From Chrysophaeum taylorii (Eukaryota; Sar; Pelagophyceae; Pelagomonadales; Pelagomonadaceae), in NCBI GenBank assembly GCA_029834535.1, contig JAQMWT010000502.1, forward strand, positions 1 through 26,069: a DNA stretch of 26,069 bases, written 5' to 3'. The notes beneath the pieces were generated by a model. That model was given only the letters and a program-made list of their open reading frames with translations, made no database searches and was not told where the DNA came from. This document shows, piece by piece, positions 8,964-17,428 of this stretch; the first letter of the stretch is position 1; the number at the start of each line of letters is the position of its first letter. The position numbers and the translations under genes are program-made.

Positions 8964-9740
8964 CCCGGGGCTATATATACCCCTGTGCTTCCCCATCATA
9001 GTGAAACGTGAACATCTGGGGCGAGTCAAGCATGTATGTGTATGCGAGACGATGGGGACCCAGCAGACGACGACGCCATCTGCTTAAGATGAACATCTGC
9101 GTCGGAGATGAACACCCGGTCCTGGTAAGTGAAAGCGCCCAGATGAGGGGGGTCTAGTGTTTGTGCTAGACGACGGGGCTCCAGCAGTTGGCGATGGCAA
9201 CTGCTTCGAAGGCACTCACACACTCCTTGCGGCGCAGCGGTGGGGCGGATTCGAACGCGCGATCCACCTCGAGCGCTTTAAGGGCCCATAACCAAAAGGG
9301 AGGGTAGGAATGCCGGTCCTGGTGTGTGTGAGTGCCCGGGGCTATATATACCCCTGTGCTTCCCCATCATAGTGAAACGTGAACATCTGGGGCGAGTCAA
9401 GCATGTATGTGTATGCGAGACGGTGGGGACCCAGCAGACGACGACGACGCCATCTGCTTAAGATGAACACCTGCGTTGGAGATGATAACCCGGTCCTGGT
9501 AAGTGAAAGCGCCCAGATGAGGGGGGTCTAGTGTGTGTGCTAGACGACGGGGCTCCAGCAGTTAGCGATGGCAACTGCTTCGAAGGCACTCACTCACACA
9601 CTCCTTGCGGCGCAGCGGTGGGGCGGATTCGAACGCGCGATCCACCTCGAGCGCTTTAAGGGCCCATAACCAAAAGGGAGGGTAGGAATGCCGGTCCTGG
9701 TGTGTGTGAGTGCCCGGGGCTATATATACCCCTGTGCTCT
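8887..9740. repeat. 378-bp tandem repeat, about 2.2 copies
   Basis: GGGCCCWTAACCAAAAGGGAGG recurs at 8887, 9282 and 9660, giving spacings of 395 and 378 bp; the first is longer mainly because a 22-bp TATA-containing block is doubled at about 8940-8984. Each unit contains a palindromic GGGGCTATATATACCCC block, a hairpin AGCAGA/TCTGCT (9062-9067, 9079-9084), a perfect 8-bp hairpin AGCAGTTG/CAACTGCT (9183-9190, 9198-9205) and a RNA polymerase III B-box-like GGATTCGAACG on the plus strand (9247-9257, 9625-9635). No convincing ORF is present. It may be a transcribed structured repeat or simply satellite; nothing in the sequence decides this. Confidence 0.85.
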
Positions 9741-9795
9741 CGACTGTCCCTCGATTTAGGGTAAGGTTCAGGTAGGCCCGCGAGCCAGCCAGGCA

Positions 9796-10355
9796 TTGAT
9801 CCTCCAAGCCGTCTACAGCGACCTCGCAGACTGTTTCCACGACCCGCGGCGGCTCTTTCAGCGCGCCATTCTCACGCCCCGTCGAAACGATGTTGTCGAT
9901 GCTGACAACGCGCGCATGACCGCGGCCTTTTTTTCCCGGAGACGAGGCGTCGGAGTTCTTTTCGGCCGACTAGGTTGGGTCGGAAGACGACGCCTCGCTC
10001 TCAAGAGTCGAGTTTTGAACTCCCTGACAACCAACGGCATGCTGACTTTGATCGCGAGCTTAAAGTCTTCGCAACCTCGACCCGTCGCACGGCCACTGCA
10101 ACGGTACCAGATACATGATCGATCGTGTCGTTGTCACCGAGGCTCCTCCAACCTGTATCCTTTAAGGCCCGCCGACGCCAAACGATCACCAAGAGCCAGG
10201 GCCAGACGCCCCGCGAGGTCGGCGTCCTCTTGGCGAAGCCCGTCTTCTGCCACGTCCAGCTCTACGTGGCTCTCTGTCGATCGGCAACCCCGAGGATATC
10301 CTCTTCTTGGTCGACGACTCCACCCTACTCCACACGTGCTGCGCAATACCGATAA
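9796..10355 (+). pseudogene. Helitron Pif1-like helicase C-terminal fragment, copy 4
   Basis: The order is ILQAVYSDLADCF, RAILTPRRNDVVDADN, LNSLTTNGMLTL in one frame, then TITKSQGQTPREVGV and PVFCHVQLYVALCR in a second frame at 10125-10355. The motif VI part reads TITKSQGQT rather than TINKSQGQT. This copy keeps the insert GAGGATATCCTCTTC near 10300 that is also seen in part in copies 5 and 6 but is missing from 1 and 2. As elsewhere, only the C-terminal third of the helicase is present and a frame change splits it. Confidence 0.8.
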
Positions 10356-10821
10356 GCCCCCTCCCGGCGCCTACACGCGCACTATAACTATAGGTGAACT
10401 TACTGGAACCAGGTGAACTTACTGGGGTTAGAGATTGGGACTAGGTGAACTTAGTGACCAGGTGAACTTACTGAGACCAAGTGTGAACTTACTGGGGCTT
10501 TTAGAGTAAACTCAAAGCTTAGCGGCGTGTGCGGATCAAAGCAGCTTAGATTGGCGGGGGTGAGAGCGACGACCTCGAAGGAGAGTGGGGTGAGTGGGTG
10601 CGGGTTTACGCCGAACTTACTGGGGTTAGACTCTAACTTAGAGATTGGGTTTACGCCGAATTTACTGGGGTTAGAGATTGGGACTAGGTGTACTTAACGG
10701 GAACAGGTGTACTTGCTGGGGTTACGGATTGGGACTAGGTGAACTTACTGGCCTGCACTTCCTTACTACTAATCGACAGATGTTTGTCTGTTTGTCTGTT
10801 TGTCTGTTTGTCTGTTTGTTT

Positions 10822-11333
10822 GTCTTTAAATGTCGACTGCTAAGAGGGGGGTGTGTGTGGGGAGCATGAAGGATGTGGGTGGGTTTGTGGGGTATGAGGG
10901 ATGTGCCTGACGGGCGGAGATAAGTACGCGGGACCTAGTCGGGGTCATCGCCGAGGCGTGGGGCAGGCGAAGAGAGGACGGGCCCCGCCCGTAGGTCGTG
11001 CGCATGCTGCCGCCGGACGTATGTGCGACGAAGGGTGACGTCCTGCTGGGATCGGGCGGCCTGGGTGGGGTTCCCCGAGGCGGCGACATGGGTGAGGGCG
11101 GTGAGGGCACAGCGAGCCCGGCCTAATGCGTTGGCGATCCCCCACTCAAGGTAGATGGCGAGTTTGGGCCGCCTTTGCCTCTGTGAAGTTGGCGCAGCCG
11201 CTTGCCACCCAGGTTCGCGCAGCGATGCGCTCTGCGCATGTTTGGGCGAGAGCGTGGCACGCCGCGCTGGCCTCACCGAAGGCACCAAAGACGAGGCCGG
11301 CGACGGTTCCGTAGCTACGCTGTTCGACAGGGC
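10822..11333 (-). mobile_element. LINE 3' end, 5'-truncated, short copy inside the satellite microsatellite
   Basis: About 512 bp nearly identical to 7012-7534 on the same strand, with only a handful of substitutions, a shorter G-run, a 5-bp-class deletion near 11319 and a 2-bp deletion near 11155 that shifts the frame. It encodes the end of the LINE ORF (RCALTALTHVAASGNP and the final RLGDDPD). Both junctions are visible: on the low side GTTTGTTTGTC runs straight into the LINE end, and on the high side the LINE stops at 11333 and TTGTCCCTCGATTTAGGG follows. TTGTC is present at both junctions and may be a target-site duplication or the microsatellite itself. Confidence 0.8.
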
Positions 11334-11381
11334 TTGTCCCTCGATTTAGGGTAAGGATCAGGTTGGTCCGCGAGCCAGGCA

Positions 11382-11940
11382 GTGATCCTCCAAGCCGTCT
11401 ACGGCGACCTCGCAGACTGTTTCCACGACCCGCGGCGGCTCTTTCAGCGCGCCATTCTCACGCCCCGTCGAAACGATGTTGTCGATGCTGACAACGCGCG
11501 CATGACCGCGGCCTTTTTTTCCCGGAGACGAGGCGTCGGAGTTCTTTTTTCGGCCGACTAGGTTGGGTCGGAAGACGACGCCTCGCTCTCAAGAGTCGAG
11601 TTTTGAACTCCCCGACAACCAACGGCATGCTGACTTTGATCGCGAGCTTATAGTCTTCGCAACCTCGACCCGCACGGCCACTGCAACGGTACCAGATACA
11701 TGATCGATCGTGTCGTGTCACCGAGGCTCCTCCAACCTGTATCCCTTAAGGCCCGCCGACGCCAAACGATCAACAAGAGCCAGGGCCAGACGCCCCGCGA
11801 GGTCGGCGTCCTCTCGCCCAAGTCCGTCTTCTGTCACGTCCAGCTCTACGTGGCTCTCTGTCGATCGGCAACCCCGAGGATAAGCTCTTCTGAGTCGACG
11901 ACTCCACCCTGCCCCACACGCGCTGCGTAATACCGATAAG
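11382..11940 (+). pseudogene. Helitron Pif1-like helicase C-terminal fragment, copy 5
   Basis: Same fragment as copy 4. Two extra T residues in the poly-T before CGGCCGACTAGG (about 11543-11549) and small deletions near 11672 and 11715 break the frame further than in copy 4. The motif VI part TINKSQGQTPREVGV with PVFCHVQLYVALCR is intact at 11700-11930. It follows the LINE insertion, which separates this copy from the microsatellite that would normally lie in front of it. Confidence 0.8.
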
Positions 11941-12332
11941 CCCCCTCCCGGCGTCTACACGCGCACTGTAGGTGAACTTACTGGGACCAGGTGAACTTAC
12001 TGGGGTTTGAGATTGGGACTAGGTGAACTTAGTGACCAGGTGAACTTACTGGGACCTTACTGGGACCAAGTGAACTTACTGGGGTTTTTAGAGTGAACTC
12101 AAAGGCTAGCGGCGTGTACGGATCAAAGCAGCTCAGATTGGCGGAGGTGAGAGCGACGAGCTCGAAGGAGAGTGGGGTGAGTGGGTGTGAGCACGAGTGG
12201 GTTTACGCCGAACTTACTGGGGTTAGAGATTGGGACTAGGTGAACTTACTGACGAACGTAACGGGACCCGGTGAACTTACTGGGGTTAGAGATTGGGACT
12301 AGGTGAACTTACTGGCCTGCACTTGTGTTTAA

Positions 12333-12745
12333 TAAATTCTTAAGTGGTCGGACGGGTCGTCGGTCGGCAGATCGATTATTCGATTCGTGGCTGTTGATTC
12401 CATCAACAGGATTTTTTATAAGGCCCGATTTCTAAACGACCCAGCTACATTTGACCATACACTTTTCGCTACATAAAGCAGTAGTAACCGCCACGCTCTC
12501 TTTTTAAGAAAGGGCGCCGACCCCGGCGGTTTTTTCAGATTCGATCGTTCGCCACTGGCGCTACCAAGGCGCCGCCTCGGCGTAAATTTGGAGGCTATTT
12601 CGTCCCGGCCAGAAACGTATTCCTCGCGGACGTTTTCGTCGACGCTTGACGGTCTGCACACGGGGCAAGAGTAAGAAATTAGACTTATAAGTCAGGGGTA
12701 GATTTGAACCAGGGACCATGACTTCGGACGCGAATCCTCCGCCAT
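12333..12745. other. Intergenic segment with hairpin and repeats
   Basis: After the satellite ends, composition becomes mixed. CTGTTGAT/ATCAACAG (12391-12398, 12402-12409) forms a perfect 8-bp hairpin followed by a T-run. On the minus strand an open stretch at 12416-12661 (CRPSSVDENVREEYVSGRD onward) is preceded by a pyrimidine-rich tract ending in CAG, which resembles a 3' splice site. Weak tRNA-like A- and B-box matches on the minus strand (12734-12744, 12700-12710) do not fold as a tRNA. No gene is certain. Confidence 0.4.
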
Positions 12746-12846
12746 CTATAGCGGTATGAAGGTGTGTAGGCGGCTTCTCCGGATTAACCTGTTTGACCAT
12801 ACACTTTTCGCTACATAATTTGTCATAAAGCAGTAGTAACCGCCAC
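12450..12846. repeat. Direct repeat pair of about 45 bp
   Basis: TTTGACCATACACTTTTCGC and the following bases to GTAGTAACCGCCAC occur at 12450-12494 and 12792-12846; the second copy has 10 extra bases (AATTTGTCAT) in the middle. A further partial repeat TCTAAACGACCCAGC lies at 12431-12445 and 13081-13095. The pair encloses about 300 bp, as would a tandem duplication or an insertion between copies. Confidence 0.8.
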
Positions 12847-12970
12847 AGCACCGGCGCGCCGCCGCGGCTTTGAGCTGAAAGGCGAAGGACGCGAGACGGG
12901 CCTGTCCATCCTCATCCAGCCCGTCGAAGACGCTGTTGAGGTCTACCACGCGGAACGGCGCCCGAGCCAT
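12746..12970 (-). CDS. Possible first exon or broken gene, unrecognised
   Basis: The ATG at 12970 is in a strong context (GTTAGCCATGGCT). The first 41 codons (beginning ARAPFRVVDLNSVFDGLDED) have a GC-rich, C/G-ending codon pattern like the cellular genes here. After RRC the frame runs into the direct-repeat sequence, which does not look coding. A GT at about 12846 could be a splice donor, with an acceptor-like tract at about 12655-12680 leading to the minus-strand stretch below it; alternatively the gene was cut by the repeat. An 8-bp hairpin AGCGACCC/GGGTCGCT (12990-12997, 13006-13013) lies in the leader. I do not recognise the protein. Confidence 0.3.
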   Translation of the reverse strand: MARAPFRVVDLNSVFDGLDEDGQARLASFAFQLKAAAARRCCGGYYCFMTNYVAKSVWSNRLIRRSRLHTFIPL

Positions 12971-13013
12971 GGCTAACGGGCACTCGTCCAGCGACCCGAC
13001 CCTGCGGGTCGCT

Positions 13014-13282
13014 TAGAAAACAAACATTATTCCTTCAAAGGCGATTTTCTCGAAACGACGATTTTTAATAGCGTTTGTATTCTAAACGACCCAGCCACAA
13101 ATCACGCTCTAATTTATAATGTTGTCATAAGAACTAGCCTAATCACCCGAAGAGCTTCGTTCAAAACAGCCTCTCTTCGAGAGGGCTAGTTTTCCAACCA
13201 AATGTTTTGTTTATATTACCGGGAGTGAACTTGAATGGTGGTGGGTGTGTTGGCCCTTTATGGCGCAGCAGCACGCCGCGCC
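13014..13282. other. AT-rich intergenic segment
   Basis: This lies between the possible exon and the kinase 3' end. It holds the second TCTAAACGACCCAGC and a short hairpin GCCTCTC/GAGAGGGC near 13170-13187. I see no gene. Confidence 0.5.
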
Positions 13283-13364
13283 AGGAGAAGAAAAGAGAAA
13301 GAGAAGAAGAAGAAGAAGAAGAAGGGTCTCGCCCCCCACCCCCCCCAGCCAGCCAGCCAGCCAG
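13283..13364. repeat. GAA-rich and CCAG microsatellites
   Basis: A purine run with (GAA)n at 13283-13325 is followed by a C-run and (CCAG)5 at 13345-13364. They lie directly downstream of the kinase stop codon, in its probable 3' UTR, where they would be transcribed as (TTC)n and (CTGG)n. Confidence 0.9.
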
Positions 13365-13378
13365 AGCCGGTTCGTCAG

Positions 13379-14629
13379 TCAGAAGCTCGGGGGGTCTTGG
13401 AGCCAGGGGAGGGAGAGGGCGAGATTGGCCGAGGCGCGCTTTTCGGGGAGGTAGTCCAAGAGGCGGGCAAGGAAGGTGGAGACATCGGAGGCGTCGTTGG
13501 GGCTGAAGGCAAAGTTGTCCTGGAGGACACGGGCGATCGCGTCGCAGCCGGGGGGTGGCGGGGCGACGGAGATGTTGCGGAGTTGTGCCTGAGGGGTGAA
13601 CCAGTGATGGCCGCGGGCGCGTTTGTCGAGGAGGGCGGGGGGGATGGGGCCGAGGAGTTCGACGGCCTGGGCGAGGTGTGACTCATCTTTGGTAAAGGCG
13701 TCGCCGGGGCGCGGTGACTGGGGGTCGAAGAGGGTCTCGCCCGTGAGGAGCTCGAAGACGAGGCAGCCGACGGACCAGACGTCGGCAGTGGGCGTGAAGG
13801 GCCATATGCCGAGGATGCCCTCGGGGCAGCGGTACTCGCGGGTCTGGATGTCGCGGGCCGTCTGTTTGTCTAGAAAAAAGGCGGTGCCGAGGTCGACGAG
13901 CTTGACGCGGCCGGGGCCGCATAGCAACACGTTTTCGGGTTTGATGTCGGTGTGCAATACTCCGACACTATCGTGAACGAATGCGAGGCAACGGAGCAGG
14001 CAGCGCGTGATGTCCCGGACTTCCTGGAGAGGCAAAGAGCCCGTTTCCTGGATCGCATGGAGAAGCGTTCGGCCGAGCAGCTCGAAGACCATGCAGACGT
14101 GGTTTCCGTGAGGGCCCGAGACGTAAAAATGCTCGACGAGCACAACGACGTCCGACTCGCGGTTCTGGGACCTCGCTTGTTGCTGGATCGTCCGCAGCAC
14201 GTCGATCTCGTTGAGCGCCGCATTTGTGTACTCGGGAGCCGACTTTTGGATCTTGAGGGCTATTTCGGTACCAGATTTGGCATCGAGACACCGCCAAACC
14301 GTAGAATACACACCCCACCCGAGCTTCTCGACTACACGGTACCGGTCGTCGTACACGTCGTTCACGGACACCGGGTGGTACCCGCCCATCACGTAGTCCT
14401 CCTCCGGCTCCTCCTCGTCTTCTTCGAAGGCCTCCTTGTTGTCCACCGACACGATCTCCAGCACAGGGTTCCGCACGTCCTCCTCCTTGGGCGTCTCTGG
14501 CTCCTCTTCCTCGGGAGCCTCGGGTGCTCGGTACCTCGACAGACACCGACACACTACGGCGAGGCACCCGCGCCGCCGCATCTCGATTCCACCTAACAAC
14601 AACCGTTCGCTGTCGACGCCGCCAGACAT
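13379..14629 (-). CDS. SRPK: SRPK-family serine/threonine protein kinase
   Basis: A 416-residue intact ORF. SR-protein kinases phosphorylate Arg/Ser-rich splicing factors and shuttle between cytoplasm and nucleus. Residues 1-80 include a Cys-rich patch and a very acidic stretch (35-80). The diagnostic SRPK entry GGYHPVSVNDVYDDRYRVV starts at 82; the glycine loop LGWGVYST is 103-110; the beta-3 lysine is in IALKIQKS (K126); the alpha-C glutamate is likely E141; VCMVFELLG is 178-186; the catalytic loop HTDIKPEN is 226-233 (HTD in place of HRD is usual for SRPKs); DLG at 246-248 replaces DFG, also usual; DIQTREYRCPE at 260-270 and ADVWSVGC follow. The long spacer that splits the kinase in animal SRPKs is reduced to a short loop. 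No intron is apparent. The first ATG is chosen because it has a purine at -3; M17 is an alternative. A copia LTR lies 78 bp upstream. Confidence 0.92.
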   Translation of the reverse strand: MSGGVDSERLLLGGIEMRRRGCLAVVCRCLSRYRAPEAPEEEEPETPKEEDVRNPVLEIVSVDNKEAFEEDEEEPEEDYVMGGYHPVSVNDVYDDRYRVVEKLGWGVYSTVWRCLDAKSGTEIALKIQKSAPEYTNAALNEIDVLRTIQQQARSQNRESDVVVLVEHFYVSGPHGNHVCMVFELLGRTLLHAIQETGSLPLQEVRDITRCLLRCLAFVHDSVGVLHTDIKPENVLLCGPGRVKLVDLGTAFFLDKQTARDIQTREYRCPEGILGIWPFTPTADVWSVGCLVFELLTGETLFDPQSPRPGDAFTKDESHLAQAVELLGPIPPALLDKRARGHHWFTPQAQLRNISVAPPPPGCDAIARVLQDNFAFSPNDASDVSTFLARLLDYLPEKRASANLALSLPWLQDPPSF

Positions 14630-14707
14630 TTCATTCAGCCCCCCATCCTTCGGGATTTCAATCCGAACCCTTCAAAGGCCTTCTCGGCGTTGGAATCGAT
14701 TCTACTT
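14630..14707 (-). promoter_or_regulatory. Remaining kinase leader upstream of the copia insertion
   Basis: Only 78 bp separate the kinase ATG from the copia 5' LTR. No TATA box is seen in it. The original kinase promoter is therefore either within this stretch, or replaced or displaced by the element. Confidence 0.4.
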
Positions 14708-14803
14708 TGTGAGGAAGCTATGACACTTACCCCTGCACCACGTATCTAGTATCCCTACGTCATTCACTTATCGCTAGTCTAACGCCCCATTCCAGTTGTA
14801 ACA
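14708..14803 (+). repeat. 5' LTR of the copia element (96 bp)
   Basis: Aligned with 19968-20073: same TGTGAGGAAGCTATGACAC start, same TCGCTAGTCTAACGCC and CCAG-TGTAACA end region, with a few substitutions. It is unusually short for an LTR and contains no obvious TATA box. Confidence 0.88.
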
Positions 14804-14815
14804 TGGCAGCAGTGT
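14804..14815 (+). other. Probable primer-binding site
   Basis: TGGCAGCAGTGT follows the LTR directly. It matches 8 of 12 positions of the initiator-Met tRNA complement TGGTATCAGAGC used by many copia elements. The match is weak, so the primer tRNA is uncertain. Confidence 0.4.
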
Positions 14816-14907
14816 TCGTTCGTTCCGATCGAACCTGTGCTTGACTTCGTGGCGACTCCTCCTCGGCTTCAGTTCATTGCTACGTGTTCGGTTCGTTATC
14901 GTTTATC

Positions 14908-17199
14908 ATGTCCTCGATCGAAATTAAAGTTAGCAGGCTTTCGCAAAAACTTGATGCCTTCAGCGGTGAGCGACATCTTTTTCACCAATGGACCCGGCGC
15001 CTGGAAAACCTGATCATTTCCACCGGTGATCGCATTATCTTGACCAACGAAACTTGGACCACCATTTCCGCCGCTGGCTGCTCTGAAGAAGAATTTGGTG
15101 TTAAGCAGCAACGTTGGTACTCTGCGCTGTTCATGGCGCTACCAATGCATGATACTGATCGTGCGGATATCCGTAAAAACCGCGATATGAACTTCACGCG
15201 GCTTTACAAGCGCATTACCGATGTTTACATGGGCCATGGAGATCGTGTCGCTCAGTCTGCAGTTGCTTCCTTGCATTCCTTGGTGTGCAACAATCTCGAT
15301 GAACTTGAGTCTTTTCTTAACAAGTTCATCACTGGTGTTCAAGTTGCTCGGCATCATCAAGATTTCCCTGACACTCTTGCATTGCAATTGCTTCAGACGA
15401 AAATCCCCGACTCGATCTTGTCTAAGGATCTCATTGCACTTGACCCTAAACTGCGCACATATGATGGTTTCGTTGATCGCCTTAACAGTAAAGTTTTCGA
15501 TTATCTTCAGACCAAGTCTGCGCTTGTCCATGCTACGCTCCGTGAAAGTCCCCGCCATCGTGAACGTTGCAGCTTTTGCGGTCGTACCAACCGTCCTTCT
15601 GATAAATGCCTTCATCGTCTAAATGCTTTGCGCTCCCAACAACGTTCCAGCCCTCGCCCATCTTTTCGCCCATCTTTCCGTAACCGACCTTCGCCTTCAT
15701 TTTCCCGTGGTTCTATCCATCGCCAGCGCCCACGCCCTACTGACCTTTGTCACTTTTGTGGTATTCCTGGCCATCACCAGAAAGATTGTCGTAAGCGCCA
15801 GCGCTATTTGCTCTCCCAAGCCGCCGCCCGCCCTCGCCCTCGGCCTCAATACCCACCTCGGTCCAATCCCCACTACCCACCTCGACTCAATCCCCAATAC
15901 CCACCTCGGCCCCATCCACCATTCTACCAAAACTGTCTTTCCGCCCCAATCCCACTCTTGCCCCCATCTCAACCCTCTCCGCCGCTTCTTGCGTTGCCAC
16001 CCTCCACCACACCCTCTGTCCCACCTTCCACTGCCATCTCCCCTCCTGACCCATCTCTTTCTGCACCCACCTACCCGTCTTTCAATTACCATCTTCTTTC
16101 TATCTCCCCCTCCATTCATCAAGTTCTTTCCTCCACCAATGCTCTTACCGCTCTGCTCACAGCTCGTGAGCGCGACTACCTGCACAGCAACAACCTTCGC
16201 CTCGTCGTCTACGATACCGGCGCAAACGTCAGTCTCTTCAATTCTTCTGCTGGTTTCACTGACCTCGACAACACTCAACAGCACTCAATCACTTCTGCTA
16301 TCGGCACTGGCTCTGTTTCTGGTTCTGGCACTGCTCATTTAACGTTTCCTTCAATTGGTCCTCTCGACGATCGTGGTCTTCCTTCTCCTCCACCTACTCT
16401 TTCCGCCCCTCATGGTATCCATGTCGCGTTCCCGCATACCCTCATTTCTCCTGGCCTTGGTGACAAACGGATTCTTTCGGATCATGCCCTTGAGCAAGTT
16501 GGTTACGATTGTCACACGATTCAGGCTGTTGGCCCTACTCATCCGCAACGCATTTTACGCCACCGTCAAACGCATCACGTTATTCCCCTGCTTCGTCGCT
16601 GTGGTCTTCTTTTGATCGTCTGTTGGATCGGCAATACGACCGCTGCGCCCTACGCGGACTTCGTTTCACCTTTTGTGGCGTCTTCTTCTTGCCCTCGCCT
16701 CCATGACCCTTGTGCGTTTCCCGCTGTGTCTCAACGCACTCGACTTACCTTCGACCTTAGGCATGCTCGTCTTGGTCACTATAGTCCCTCTTATATCCGA
16801 CGTTTGTCTTCTCTCGCTGTTGGCGCACCGTTTTTCCCGAGCTCCGCGTCCCTTTCTTTTTGTCCTGCTTGTGCTCTAGGTAAAATGCATGCTGCGCATG
16901 TTGGCCAACGTAACGCACATACCTCCACTTCCACCTCGCTTCCTGCCTCCGAGCTTTGTCTCGTCCACGTGCCGTTGCGCCATCTTATTATCCACGCCGA
17001 TCTCATGTTTGCAGGCGCCGCTCCTTATTCATCCAAGACAGAGCGATCCTTCACGTTTGTCGATGATCATACGCGCCGCCGCACACGTTACTTTGCTCCA
17101 CGACACGATGCACTTACGAACGCTCGTCAACTCGAACTTTTCTGTCTACCGTGGTCGCCCATTTGGATATCGCATTGCCCTCATCTACACAGATCGTGA
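14908..17199 (+). pseudogene. Copia Gag-protease-integrase (N-terminal part of the polyprotein)
   Basis: ATG at 14908 (ATCATGT) is the first in frame; the open frame begins at 14884. The Gag capsid-like region spans about residues 1-215. Two Cys clusters follow: CSFCGRTNRPSDKC (15568-15609) and a canonical CX2CX4HX4C zinc knuckle CHFCGIPGHHQKDC (15748-15789). A Pro-rich linker (15830-16090) leads to the aspartic protease with VVYDTGANVSLF (catalytic Asp at 16213). The GAG-pre-integrase zinc-binding part is HARLGH with CPACALGK (16758-16885). The integrase core begins with IHADLM and FVDDHTRR (16992-17079), giving the first catalytic Asp. The frame is lost at a TTTT run near 17137-17141, in the middle of the integrase. 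Confidence 0.88.
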
Positions 17200-17428
17200 C
17201 CGCTCTCTTATGGGCCAATTCGAAACCTTCTGTCTGGGCAACAACATCGCTCTCAAACGTGCTCCTGCAGCTCAGTCCAAAACTTCACAGGCGCACGCTT
17301 TTTCTGGTGTTGTGGAACGCTCTCATCGCGCAACGCAACTGCTGATATTCCTCGCAACCTTTTGGTGCATGCGCACCGTCAACCTGATTTTGGCGTTGGG
17401 CCATGGAAACGGCCGACTTCATCTCTGA
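17141..17428 (+). pseudogene. Copia integrase, second part, shifted frame
   Basis: Continues the integrase in the next frame: YRIALIYTDRDRSLMGQF supplies the region of the second catalytic Asp, and GVVERSHR fits the conserved NGvaER region that contains the catalytic Glu. The expected Asn-Gly before VVER is Ser-Gly. The frame then degenerates and stops at 17428. Confidence 0.8.

Larger units (their letters stand above)
9741..12332 (+). repeat. Helitron-derived satellite, middle array (opposite orientation)
   Basis: Two units of the same satellite, now with the helicase fragment on the plus strand. The anchors CCCGTCTTCTG and TCCGTCTTCTG lie about 1.58 kb apart; subtracting the 512-bp LINE insertion leaves a unit of about 1.07 kb, close to the 1.04 kb of the left array. 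Unlike the left and right arrays, the lead-in GTCCCTCGATTTAGGGTAAGG is followed by only one copy of the 24-bp block, not two. The array ends in TGCACTTGTG at about 12332, within the block that normally precedes the microsatellite. Confidence 0.88.

Noticed and set aside
9247..9257. B-box (10 of 11) in the 378-bp repeat as evidence of a tRNA or SINE
   Set aside because: No matching A-box at the right distance and no cloverleaf; one box alone is not enough.
12695..12750. tRNA-like sequence on the minus strand with A- and B-box matches
   Set aside because: The T stem pairs only partly, the distance between boxes is too short and no acceptor stem forms. At most it is a weak tRNA-derived remnant.
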